Shown here one piece after another: positions 9,555 through 19,507 of a stretch of 64,000 nt of DNA. Source of the stretch: Malacoplasma penetrans HF-2 (GTDB lineage: Bacteria > Bacillota_I > Bacilli_A > Mycoplasmatales > Mycoplasmoidaceae); NCBI RefSeq assembly GCF_000011225.1, contig NC_004432.1, forward strand, positions 124,001 through 188,000. Reading direction: 5' to 3'. A program made the translations under genes and the position numbers. Each line of letters opens with the position of its first letter. Within the stretch, counting starts at the first letter, position 1. The notes beneath the pieces are model-generated. The model was given only the letters and a program-made list of their open reading frames with translations, did no database searches and was not told where the DNA came from.

Positions 9555-9652
9555 CTAAAGGATAGCATACATTTTATGTATACAAGTCTTTAGCATTAAG
9601 ACAAAGGAGTAAACAATCTAATTTAATATAATTTGCTTATTTAATTAGATTT
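9555..9652 (+). promoter_or_regulatory. Structured leader of the large surface protein gene
   Basis: Two hairpins lie in the 170-bp leader. The first (9555-9593) has outer arms CTAAAG/CTTTAG and an inner 7-bp stem with one mismatch (9565-9571 with 9577-9583). The second pairs AATCTAATT (9615-9623) with AATTAGATT (9643-9651). A good Shine-Dalgarno AAAGGAG (9603-9609) lies before the second hairpin, 52 bases from the ATG at 9662, and no SD is seen directly before the ATG. Folding the second stem would reduce the effective SD-ATG distance to about 15 bases. Confidence 0.5.
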
Positions 9653-9661
9653 TAAGACAAT

Positions 9662-12535
9662 ATGGCTTTTTACAAATCAAATTTTAGAAAAAAAGTTATT
9701 ACTGTTTCTTCTGTTGGGGTGACTGGTATTGGGATTGCAACAACAGCTGGAATTTTAATTTCTTATAAAGATCAAATCTGATCTAATGAGCAATCTGATC
9801 AAGTTGATGTACCAAAAGATGAAAATGTTTTACCACCTTCAAGTAATACTGGACCAAGTGTTCCGGGAACAAATGGGGGAAACCTTAATGATGATGTAGT
9901 TGAAGAAAAACAGGAAGAAGAAGTTGAAAGAGTTGGTACAATGTCTGCAGCTGTCCTTAGTGAAATTAGAGGAATAGTTTTAGAATTCAAAGATGCAGAA
10001 GCTAATAACTTAAAAAATTCTAATAACCAAAAAATGAGACAAAGTTATTCTGAGTTTGAAACAAATGGTGATTTCTCTAATTACCAAGCAAACTGAGATG
10101 CTTTACAAAAAGATCTTTACTTATATGTAAATGATATTTGAACTGCAAATGGTAAAAATGTAGATTTTACTAGTGTTAATATTAAAAACAACAATTCATC
10201 TTCTAATTTCCAATTAGGTAAATCAACAATCTCTTTTGAAATAGAAATTTCAATTGAAGCATTTAAACTGGCTATTTTTCAAATAGGCAACAATAGCTAT
10301 AAATTGTCTGAAGGAAAACATACATTAACAATTAAAGCAGAAAACCAAGCTCTTACTCCTGATATTAATTTTTCATCTAACACATATTATTTAGGTTGAA
10401 AATTGCCAAATGTTTCTGTGCAAATGAATAATGAAAAAGCATTTGATACAGAATTTAGTCCTTCATCTTCATACTCTTATGCCTTCCAATATGTTTTTAC
10501 AGATTTAGTAAATAAACAAAACTATGTAGAGTTTTATAAAGCTAATCAGCAAAAAATCTTGGACCTTGATGTTGCTCAAGCAAAAACTAAAATCCAAGAT
10601 TACTATTTACAACAATACTCAAATGATTTAGATTTCATTGATTATGGAATTAAAATTTTAGATTCAATTAGATCAAATCCAGATGTTAAATCATTGCTTG
10701 CTAAAGTTGTGCCATATGTTACTAAAATGGCAGTTCAATTAGATATATTACCTTCATTTTTAGAACCAATCCTTAGTAAAGGTTTTGCAACTGATGAAAG
10801 TTTATTAAAAGTGTTTTCAGAAAACAAAGATGATGTTTATATATATTTAGAAGATAATTTATGAGATTTATCAGAAATTCTAATTCCTTTAATTAATGAA
10901 ATTAAACCAGGAATTTCAACTGATAAATTAAATGATATCAAAGGGTTATTAATGTATTTAAATGTTGATAATTCAATTATTGATATTATTATTAATGACT
11001 TCTTAGGTGGAAATGGAACAGAACCAAAAAGTATCTATAACATCGTGGTAGATAATATTGATACCATTTTAAATTTAGCAATGGGTTCAAGTGCTGAAAG
11101 TTCAGTTGTTACTGGGCTATCAAATTTAATTAAACAATTTACAACTGTTGGTCCCAACAAACAATTAACAAAAGTGTTTAATGTAATTTTTGAAAACAAA
11201 ACTACTAAGAAAAACTTTATTGAATCCCTTGGTAAAATGTTTAACCTTTCAGCAGTTACAAATATTTTGGATATTATGTTTACTAACAATGATTTGATTA
11301 ATGTTACAAACATTCAAAACATCCTTCACAGTATTTATGATTTCACAAATGGTATTTTTGAAAGAAAAGCAAATTATGAAGACTTTAGAACTGGTTATAA
11401 GAATTTAACATTCACAACTTGATTTACTAAAGTTCCAAGTGTTGATAAATCAAAACAAACAATTGATTTTGAATATAGAATTTCTTTCAACATTAATAAA
11501 AAAGTTACTTTAAATTTAAAACCAATTAAGAATTTATTTGATGGAAATAAAGTTTGAGACTTAATTAATAGTTTCTATGATTTATCAGGAATTGGTTGAG
11601 CTGTAAATAAAGATTGATTATATCAAGGTGTTACAGGATTTATTCCTAATAGCATTTCAGTTGGTGGAACTTATGCTAGTATGACTCAAACTACATATAC
11701 GGCTAATAACTCTAGTGTTTATGTAGATGGAATTCGTTCAGGTACTGATTATAAATTAGGATTTAAATTCAACTATACAACAACAGTTGCATTTAAAGAT
11801 CAAACACTAGTTTCTTCAATTACTAATGATTACAAAAGAGGAAGTGACTGATATCAAATTGCTCCAATTATTGCATGAGGTGATTATTACTACTCAGACT
11901 TCTGAAGAGGTATATTAAAAAATATTATTACAAGAGACTATACTTTTTCATTTAGAGCTAATGTTCAATACTCAGATGACACAGTAGCAACTACAGAAAC
12001 TTATGATCCAAATTTATATATAACTGGTTTTACAATTGCTTCAAAAAATACAAAATTAACTGATAAACAAGTTTATGACAAAGTTAAAACTTACAAAGAA
12101 AGTGAATTGTATAAATCAAGAGATGAAAGATATGACATTAAGTGAAGTAATACTGATAACTACTCAGAAGTTTTAAAGAGTTTAACTCCTACTGTACCAA
12201 AAGCATTAACTGATTATATTGCTGCAAGCAATTATTCAACAACTCAAAATGATGAATACATTAAAGGTACTAACTTTGCAATTACAAGTCATTCTGATGT
12301 GTTATTCAATTTCTCTCTTCCAATTAACATAGTTGTAAAATATCTTGTTGGTAAAACAAATGTAAATATTAAATTAGATGTGTTTGCAATGAGATTCCAA
12401 ATGTTTTTACCATTTATGTTCTATGATACTCAAACTAACAAAATGATAGGCAGTGTTTCTGATAGTTACTCATCATTTAATATGGAAGCTGGAACTACAA
12501 TGTCTTGATTCTGAGAAGCTGCATTCTGACAATAA
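9662..12535 (+). CDS. Large membrane-anchored surface protein, family unknown
   Basis: 957 residues, continuous through many TGA Trp codons. Residues 1-10 are basic, and about 11-35 form a hydrophobic Gly/Ala/Thr/Ile-rich segment that should act as an uncleaved signal anchor; there is no lipobox cysteine. Residues ~45-90 are a Pro/Gly/Glu-rich linker. The remaining ~850 residues have the mixed alpha/beta composition of an exported ectodomain, with no second membrane span and almost no cysteine. It is monocistronic, between the deo operon terminator and the nusA leader. I do not recognise the family. Location outside the membrane is inferred from the N-terminus; adhesin, nuclease and transport-accessory roles remain open. 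Confidence 0.8.
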
Positions 12536-12572
12536 AATTTATTAATTTATTTCCAATTTTAAATTAATATCA

Positions 12573-12632
12573 TATAATATTTTTAGATTCACAAATTGAG
12601 TGAGGTTTAAAAACCTTGCTCAATTTCTTTTT
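12573..12632 (+). promoter_or_regulatory. nusA leader: -10 box followed by terminator-like attenuator hairpin
   Basis: TATAAT at 12573-12578 is followed, about 14 bases later, by a strong hairpin: outer arms AAATTGAG (12593-12600) and CTCAATTT (12619-12626), inner AGGTTT/AAACCT, then TCTTTTTT. The nusA ribosome site GGAGC and ATG follow at once. The hairpin may simply terminate the upstream gene, or it may attenuate nusA transcription, since NusA itself stimulates hairpin termination. Confidence 0.55.
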
Positions 12633-12646
12633 TATATGGAGCAAAA

Positions 12647-14440
12647 ATGAAAATTAAATCTTTTTTAGAAAATCTAGATAAAATAGCTAAAGAAAAAGAT
12701 ACATCAAAAGAAAATATAGTAAATATTTTAAAAACTGCTTTGGAAAAATCTTATTTAAAAGAGAATCCAGATTTGGACATTGAAGTAGTTGTTGATTTAA
12801 ACAAAGAGTCAATCAAACTTTTTGAAAAAAGAGTTGTTGTTGATAAATCAGAAGATGAAATTGATGATGACAAAGAAATCAATATTAGTGAAGCTCAAGA
12901 ATTAAAAAAATCATATAAATTGGGTGACACTGTAAGCACTGAAGTTAATATTGATAAATTTGAAAGAAGAATTACATCTCACTTTGCACAAATCTTAACT
13001 CATAACTTAAATGATATTTCTAACTCTAAAGTTTATGAAGAATGAAAAGATAAAGTAGGAAATATTATTAGAGCAGAAGTTGAAAAGGTTGATAATAGAT
13101 TAGTTGAAGTAAACTTAGGTTCTACTAAAGGGGTTGTTTTAAGATCTGAACAAATCCCTGGTGAAGAACTACAACCTGGTCAAAGTTATTTGTTTTTAAT
13201 TAAAGAAGTTAAATCTCAACAAACTAAAGGTTGACCAATCATCTTATCAAGAGCAGATGAAGGTTTATTAAGATACTTATTGAAAACTGAAATTTCTGAA
13301 ATTTCAGATGGAATTATTGAAATTAAAAGAATATCTAGAATTGTAGGATATAAAACTAAAGTTGCAATTCTTTCTAGAGTTCCTGGTGTTGATGCTGTTG
13401 GAACAGCTGTTGGACCAAAAGGAGAAAGAATTAAAAAGATTTCTAGCACATTAAACAATGAAAGAATTGATGTAATTTTATATGATGAAGATCCTAAGCA
13501 ATTCTTAGTAAATGCTTGTCATCCTGAAAAAATTGTGGGTGTTGAAATTACAGATGATGAAGATATTCCAGGGTCAAAAATAGTAACTATTGTATGTCCT
13601 GAAGAAAGTTTAATTAAGTTAATTGGTAAAAATGGAATTAATGTTAGATTACTTTCTAAATTAACTGGTTGAAGTATTGATATTATTTCTGAAAAATTAG
13701 CAATTGAAGACAAAATTGAATTTGAAGATGTTTCACAATTAGTTTCTTCTAAAACTAGACAACCAAGAAGTCAATTTGGTGGTTATAGATTAAACAATGC
13801 TAATAATAAAAAATCTACAAGCAACAAACCTGGTAGCAAACCTAATTTCTATAGTGGTTTCTCTTCAGATGATTCAATTGAAACTGACTTTGATATTGAT
13901 CAATACAAAGCAGAATTGGATAGCATTACAGATGATGATGTAGAACAATTATTAAATACTAATACCAATAGTTCTTCAAGAAAAAATAAAAAGCAAATTG
14001 AAGATGATGAAGAAGTAGTATTTTATGAATCATCAAAAGAAAAAAATGATTCACAAGATTCAACTCCAGTAACTGAAGAAGTAGTAAATGACCAAATTAC
14101 TTTTAAATATAAAGAAGAAAAACCTGCTTCTGAAACTAAATCAAAAAAAGAAAAACCAGCAGTAGTAAGTTCAGATGATGATGACCAAGATTATGAACCT
14201 GTATCACTTGTTAGAAAAGATTCTTCTGACATTGATGATATTGGAGGAGATGATCCTTGATTATTAAGAGCTAAAAAAGAAAATAAATCTAGCAAATCTA
14301 AAAACTACAACAAAGCGCCTAAACCTAAAAAAGAAAAGGTGAGTGTATTTGATGAGTTAATGGATAATACAGATGACATTTCAGTAGATAGTGAAATAGA
14401 TACTTCTGAACTTGATAATCTGGAACTAGAAGATGAATAA
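12647..14440 (+). CDS. nusA: Transcription termination/antitermination factor NusA
   Basis: 597 residues. NusA binds RNA polymerase and nascent RNA and modulates pausing and termination. Order: N-terminal polymerase-binding domain (~1-135), S1 domain (~140-205), then two KH domains with GTKVAILSRVPGVDAVGTAVGPKGERI-type sequence (~240-270) and the second GxxG motif LIGKNGINVRL (~325). Beyond ~365 comes an unusual ~230-residue tail rich in Asp, Glu, Ser and Lys, probably disordered, replacing the acidic repeats of longer NusA proteins. It overlaps ylxR by 8 bases (ATGAATAA). Confidence 0.93.
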
Positions 14441-14705
14441 AAAAACTTTAGAAAAAAAGAAAATATATCGGATCTGTTGTTTATCCAAACAGAAATATGA
14501 AATCAACAAACTTGTTAAAATAACAAAAGTTAAAACAAACATATTTATTAATGATTTAAACATCAAAGGTAGATCAGTTTATTTTTTAAAAGATGAAGTT
14601 AAAAAAATAAACATTAATAAGTTTTATAATCTTATTAATGCAAGACTAAAACTTAATTTAGAAGAAGTAGATAAACAAAAAATTTCTCAATTTTTAAATG
14701 GTTAA
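14433..14705 (+). CDS. ylxR: YlxR family RNA-binding protein (DUF448)
   Basis: 90 residues, basic. It has the family layout: RICCLSKQKYEINKLVKI near the N-terminus and GRSVYFLKD (~45), which corresponds to the GRGAYV signature. YlxR lies between nusA and infB in most Firmicutes and is thought to bind RNA or nucleoid, or modulate RNase P. Here it overlaps the nusA stop by 8 bases, so it is translationally coupled. The usual ribosomal L7Ae-like gene between ylxR and infB is missing. Confidence 0.85.
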   Translation: MNKKTLEKKKIYRICCLSKQKYEINKLVKITKVKTNIFINDLNIKGRSVYFLKDEVKKININKFYNLINARLKLNLEEVDKQKISQFLNG

Positions 14706-14739
14706 TTTAGCAAAATAATATTATTCCATGGAGGTTTTT

Positions 14740-16590
14740 ATGGCTAAAAATGTAAAAACTAAAAGTAAAAATAAAAATAAAAAAATAGTAGATAACAGGA
14801 CTAACATTGATATTAAATCTCAGTTTAAAAAAGTTGAAACTGGAATTAAAAATGGTGTTTTTGTCTTCACAAATAATTTAACCATTGATGAATTTTCAAA
14901 AAAGATCAATAAACATAGTGCTGAAATAATTAAGTATCTTTTCTTAAAAGGAATTAATTGCAATCTAAACACTTTATTAGATGAAAGACAAATGGGAGAA
15001 TTGTGTTTGGAATTTGGATATGACTTTAAAAAAGAAATTCAAATTAATGAAGACAACTTTCTAGATAATATAAAATTTGAAGATCGAGAAGATTTATTAG
15101 ACAAAAGACCCCCTATTGTTACTATTATGGGCCATGTAGATCATGGTAAAACTACTTTACTAGATACTATTAGAAAATCAAAAGTAGCAGCTACAGAAGC
15201 CGGGAATATTACTCAGTCCATTGGTGCTTACCAAGTTGAATGAAAAAAACACTTAATAACATTTTTTGACACCCCTGGTCATGAAGCATTCTCTAAAATG
15301 AGAGCAGTTGGAGCAGACCTTACTGATATTGTTGTATTAGTGGTTGCAGCAGATGATGGATTAAAACCTCAAACTGAAGAAGCGATTGACCATGCTTTAT
15401 TTGCTAAAGCTCCAATTATTGTTTTTATAAACAAGATGGATAAAAAAGATGCAAACATCGAAAAGATTTATTCACAATTAGCTGAAAAAAATGTTCTTTG
15501 TGAAGAATGAGGTGGAAAAACCATGGTTATTAAAGGTTCTGCTTTAAATAACCAAGGAATTGATGAATTATTAGAAGCAATTATAGTAACTGCTGAAATT
15601 ATGGAATTAAAAGCAAACCCTAAAAGACTAGCTAATGGAATTACTATTGAAGCTAGTATGGATAAAGGTGAAGGTGCAGTTGCTGACTTATTAGTTCAAA
15701 GTGGAACACTAGCAGTAAATGACTATATATTAGTTGGAGAATACTATGGAAAAGTAAAGAAAATGGTAGACTTCAATAGAAAAGAAATTAAAACTGCATT
15801 GCCTTCTACTCCTGTAAGAATTAGTGGTTTAAATGGTATTCCAAAATCTGGTGATAAATGAATTGTTACTAATGATGAAAAATTATTAAAAGAATTAAGT
15901 GAAAAAAGACAACTTAATACTAAACAAAGAAAACTTTCTAACTTTGGAACTAATTTAAATGAAAACAGCCAAGGTATTAAAGAATTAAATGTTATTTTAA
16001 AAACTGATAATAATGGTTCTTTAGAAGCTATTAAAGGCCTTTTATCTTCAATTGAAGTTACTGGTGCTAAATTAAATTTAGTAAGAGCTGCAATTGGTAG
16101 CATTAATGAATCTGATATTGATTTAGCAAGAACTTCAAAATCATTAGTTGTAATCTTTAATACTAAAGTTTCTTCAAAAGTTTCAGATTATGCAATATCA
16201 ATGGGAATAACTATTAAAAACTACAATATTATTTACCAAATTAAAGATGAGATTGAAAGACTATTAAAAGGAATTTTAGATCCTGTTTTTGTGGAAAAAG
16301 AAATTGGTTCAGTTGAAATCAGACAATTATGATCTCACTCTTCAATTGGGGTTATTGCAGGTGGTAGAGTTTTAACTGGTGAAATCAAAAGAAATGCTTT
16401 TGCTAGAATCAAAAGAAAAGATAAAGAAATTATTAGTAATGCAAAAATCAATTCTTTAAGACATGGAAAAGATTCAATTGCTAGTGCAGCAGCTGGTAAA
16501 GAATGTGGATTTACTTTAGAGAACTTTAATGATTTTGTTGAAGGTGATATAGTAGAGATATATGAAATTGTAGGTGAAACACATGAGTAA
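14740..16590 (+). CDS. infB: Translation initiation factor IF-2
   Basis: 616 residues, a short IF2 without the long N-terminal region of larger bacteria. GTPase motifs: G1 GHVDHGKT (~131), G3 DTPGHEAF (~177), G4 NKMDK (~230) and G5 SAL (~265). Then come domains II-IV with the fMet-tRNA-binding C-terminus. An in-frame ATG at 14728 exists, but it overlaps the GGAGG ribosome site (14730-14734), so the start at 14740 is chosen. Trp is encoded by TGA. The 3' end overlaps rbfA by 8 bases (ATGAGTAA). Confidence 0.95.
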
Positions 16591-16924
16591 TGTGAAAATT
16601 GAAAGATATGAATCTATTATCAAAGATTTAATATCTCATGCAATTACAACTCTTGTTTATGATGATCTAATTAAACAAGCAACAGTTCATTATGTTACTT
16701 TATCAAAAGACAAAAGCATTGCAAAAGTTTATATAAGTTGTTATGATAAAACAATTATTGATAAAATTTTAAAAAAGATTAATGGTGCTTCTGGTTTTTT
16801 TAGAACCATTCTTGCTAAAAATCTTAATTTAAGAAAAGCTCCAGCAATTGTTTTTTTAAATGATGAATCTATTGATAAAATAGATGAAATCAATTCATTA
16901 TTAGAACAGATTAAAGGTAAGTAA
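16583..16924 (+). CDS. rbfA: 30S ribosome-binding factor A
   Basis: 113 residues from the ATG that overlaps the infB stop; a longer in-frame start at 16574 would sit deeper in infB. RbfA is a KH-fold protein that binds the 30S subunit late in 16S rRNA maturation and in cold adaptation. Seen: an N-terminal helix region (VKIERYESIIKDLISHAI), strands containing ATVHYVTLSKDKSIAKVYIS and the kinked-helix region LRKAPAIVFLNDESID (~85). Fourth gene of the nusA-ylxR-infB-rbfA operon. Confidence 0.9.
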   Translation: MSNVKIERYESIIKDLISHAITTLVYDDLIKQATVHYVTLSKDKSIAKVYISCYDKTIIDKILKKINGASGFFRTILAKNLNLRKAPAIVFLNDESIDKIDEINSLLEQIKGK

Positions 16925-16929
16925 ATAAT

Positions 16930-17619
16930 ATGTTTAAAAGAAATAAGAATAACAAGATTGATAATGAAAAAAAGGAATCCGTTTTTAATTCAAAGGAATT
17001 CCAAAGCAATCAACCAAACCAAAGTAGTTCTAGCAATCTTGAAACTAACTCAACAGTAAATAATTTTTCAAATGAACAGACCAGACCAACTTCTCCTGGT
17101 AATGACTTATTCTTTGAAAAGTTTGAGAAGTCAAAAAAAGATTTCATTAAAGAAAAGAAAAAAGAAAAGAATGTTGCTAAAAAATCATTATCTAGTAAAA
17201 ACAAATTATTAGGTTTTGAAAGTAGATTAAGAGATGAACATTACTTTAAAAGATTTTGAATCATCCTACTATCAGTTACATTTTTTGTTCTAGCTTATGC
17301 TTGTACTGTAATTGGATTATGTGGACCTCACTTTGCTTCAGTTGAAAGTTCAAGTAAATGAATAGCTGCATACAACTTATATAATGGAGTTTTCAAAACA
17401 TCAGTTATATTTTCAGGAATTATTATTTGTATTATTCCTTTACCTTATATCTTTTTACTCTCTTCTTGGTTTATAGGAATTAACAATGTTCACAGAAGTA
17501 AATCATTTGTTGTTTCAAATATAGCAATTCTAGTAACTTCAATTGTTCTTTTATTCTTTGTAATAATATTATCTTCAATTGTTTTTGCTACAACTGTAAG
17601 CTATAGACCAATAGCATAG
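16930..17619 (+). CDS. Membrane protein with long basic cytoplasmic N-terminus
   Basis: 229 residues beginning 5 bases after rbfA, so probably co-transcribed. Residues 1-100 are hydrophilic: a Ser/Asn/Gln-rich part then a Lys-rich stretch. Three hydrophobic helices follow at about 111-133, 152-180 and 193-220. No recognisable motif. Mycoplasma-specific membrane proteins of this layout are common; the role is unknown. A U-tailed terminator follows. Confidence 0.75.
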
Positions 17620-17626
17620 TAGTTCA

Positions 17627-17667
17627 AATAGAAGTTTATTCTCAATGGTATAAACTTCTATTTTTTA
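17627..17667 (+). terminator. Terminator of the nusA operon
   Basis: The stem AATAGAAGTTTAT (17628-17640) with ATAAACTTCTATT is followed by TTTTTT. Confidence 0.85.
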
Positions 17668-17713
17668 TTCTTTTCAAATAAGTAAATGAATAATCTTTTA
17701 ATTTTTTAATCAA

Positions 17714-17754
17714 TAAAAAAGCAGTTATAAAAAAAATATAAAAACTGCTTTTTT
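17714..17754. terminator. Second hairpin before the rpsF promoter
   Basis: AAAAAAGCAGTT pairs with AACTGCTTTTTT across an A-rich loop. With A- and T-runs on the two sides it could terminate in either direction and insulates rpsF from upstream transcripts. Confidence 0.65.
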
Positions 17755-17792
17755 GTAGATTCTAAATATATAAAAAATAAGTAATTAATTGA

Positions 17793-17877
17793 TATAATAA
17801 TATTGCATTTTTAAAACTTTTAAAATGCACTCTTTGCCGAGTTTAGGCTATATCCATAAAGAGGAGATATATTAATA
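17793..17877 (+). promoter_or_regulatory. rpsF promoter and S6:S18-type leader
   Basis: TATAAT (17793-17798) predicts a start near 17805. The transcript begins with a hairpin (TGCATTTTTAAAA with TTAAAATGCA) followed by CTTTGCCGAGTT. Leaders of rpsF operons in many bacteria carry a stem with an exposed CCG that is bound by the S6:S18 complex as feedback repressor; the CCG at about 17838-17840 in this short leader fits. The match is by position and trinucleotide only. Confidence 0.45.
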
Positions 17878-18315
17878 ATGCCAAAATACGAAATTATGTT
17901 AGTAGTTGATGGATCTATTGAAGAATCTAAAGCTACAGCTGTTGCAAATGATTTAAAATCTATTTTAAAGAAATCAACAGACCTTAAATTAGAAAAAATG
18001 GGATTAAAAGATTTAGCATACCCAATTAATAAAAAAAGTAGAGGGTATTACTATTTATTTAATTTCTACAATGAAGATCCAGCTTCTATTCAAGAATTTA
18101 GACGTGTTACATTACTTAAAAAAGAAGTTTTAAGACACCTTATTATCAATCTTGAAAAAGATTATGGTTACAAAGCAAAAACTAATCCTAAAAAGATTGT
18201 TAGATCTCAGTTCAGAGCTGAAAGATACAAAAGAATTAAAGAACAAGTTCTTGCTGAACAAGAAAAAATTAGAAAAGAAAGAGATAATACACCAGTTAAA
18301 TTGACTGATGTATAG
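17878..18315 (+). CDS. rpsF: 30S ribosomal protein S6
   Basis: 145 residues. The core starts [12 protein letters not shown] and includes [27 protein letters not shown] and [16 protein letters not shown], the classic S6 pattern. The C-terminal ~45 residues are a basic, coiled extension. S6 pairs with S18 on the 30S platform. Ribosome site GAGGAG about 12 bases upstream. First gene of rpsF-ssb-rpsR. Confidence 0.95.
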
Positions 18316-18347
18316 TCCTTTAAAATCAGAAAAGGAATTTAACTAAT

Positions 18348-18917
18348 ATGAATAAAGTTTTTATAGTAGGAAGGTTAGCACAAGACCCACAACAATTTGT
18401 TACACAAAATGGAATTACACAATCAAGAATTTCTATTGCTTCAAGTGATAATTGAAACAAAAATGAAACTTACTTTTTTCCTTGTGTAGCATGACAATCA
18501 ACAGCTAATTTTATCAATTCATATTTACATAAAGGTGATTTAGTTGCAATTGATGGAAAGTTAATTAGAAGAAGTTATGTTTCAAAAGAAGGTAAAACAG
18601 TTTACGTAATTGAAATTGTTATTGAATCAATCAAACCACTTTCATCAAAAAATAGTAACAATGCTGCATCTTCAATTGATAAAAATTACAACCCAACAAA
18701 CACAAAAAACAATAATTATAGTCAACAATCTAACATGTCTGTAAGTGAAGCAATGGATGATTTTGAATCTAACTTTGCTCAAAAAACATCAAGTACAAAT
18801 ATTACTTCTAAGAATGAAGAAAAGGAAACATTTAAAGATGATCCTTTTGCTTTAAACGATGATGAAGATCCAGATCAAGTTGTTAGTTTAGATTGATTAG
18901 ATGAATTTAAAGAATAG
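18348..18917 (+). CDS. ssb: Single-stranded DNA-binding protein
   Basis: 189 residues with three TGA Trp codons. N-terminal OB fold: MNKVFIVGRLAQDPQ, the aromatic DNA-stacking positions in NWNKNETYFFPCVAW (~42) and KGDLVAIDGKL (~67). The middle is Asn/Ser-rich and disordered. The acidic C-terminus ends DWLDEFKE rather than DDDIPF, but still has acidic plus aromatic residues that could recruit partners. Classic position between rpsF and rpsR. Confidence 0.92.
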
Positions 18918-18943
18918 TACATTTAAAGGAGAATTGTTAATTA

Positions 18944-19408
18944 ATGGAAAAGAAAACAACTAAAAAAGCAACTGCTAGTAAAACTACAACTACAAAAAAA
19001 GCAGCAGCTGAAAAAACTGAAATAAAAGAAACAAAAAAAACAACTACTACAAAAACTTCTACTGCTAAAAAAGCAACAACTGCTAGTGTTGAAAAAACTG
19101 AAGTAAAAGAAACAAAAAAATCTTCAGATAATAAAAAAGAATTTAACCCTCAAGATAGACCTTTTGCTAAATACAACAGAGGTTATCCAAACAAACAAGG
19201 GAGAAGAAAAAAATTCTGTAAACTTTGTGCTAAAGGTCAAGAACATGTTGACTACAAAGATGTTGAATTACTATACAAGTATTTAACTCCTAACTTAAAA
19301 ATAGCTTCAAGAAAAATTACTTTTGCTTGTTCTAAGCACCAAACAAGAGTTTCTAATGCTATTAAAAGAGCAAGAATTGTTGCATTAATTCCTTTTGTTA
19401 GAGACTAA
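18944..19408 (+). CDS. rpsR: 30S ribosomal protein S18 with N-terminal Lys/Thr-rich extension
   Basis: 154 residues, about twice the family core of ~75. The first ~75 residues are a low-complexity Lys/Thr/Ala stretch with repeated KKTTTTK and EKTEVKETKK units. The core begins near RRKKFCKLCAKG (~87) and has YLTPNLKIASRKITFACSKHQTRVSNAIKRAR, including Cys pairs resembling the zinc-binding C+ form of S18. Ribosome site AAAGGAG. A terminator follows. Confidence 0.93.
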   Translation: MEKKTTKKATASKTTTTKKAAAEKTEIKETKKTTTTKTSTAKKATTASVEKTEVKETKKSSDNKKEFNPQDRPFAKYNRGYPNKQGRRKKFCKLCAKGQEHVDYKDVELLYKYLTPNLKIASRKITFACSKHQTRVSNAIKRARIVALIPFVRD

Positions 19409-19427
19409 TCAATTTCAATTTGTAAAT

Positions 19428-19467
19428 AAAAAGAAAATTTCATTATTATAATGGGGTTTTCTTTTTT
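19428..19467 (+). terminator. Terminator after rpsR
   Basis: AAAAAGAAAA..CATTAT pairs with ATAATG..TTTTCTTTTTT and the stem is followed by T-rich sequence. Confidence 0.8.
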
Positions 19468-19507
19468 ATTATTTAATTATGGTAATAATTTTATTTAAGG
19501 AAAAAAT

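Noticed and set aside
17714-17754. A small RNA gene between the nusA operon and rpsF
   Set aside because: The segment is a simple A/T-flanked hairpin adjacent to another terminator with no promoter between them; a terminator role is enough.
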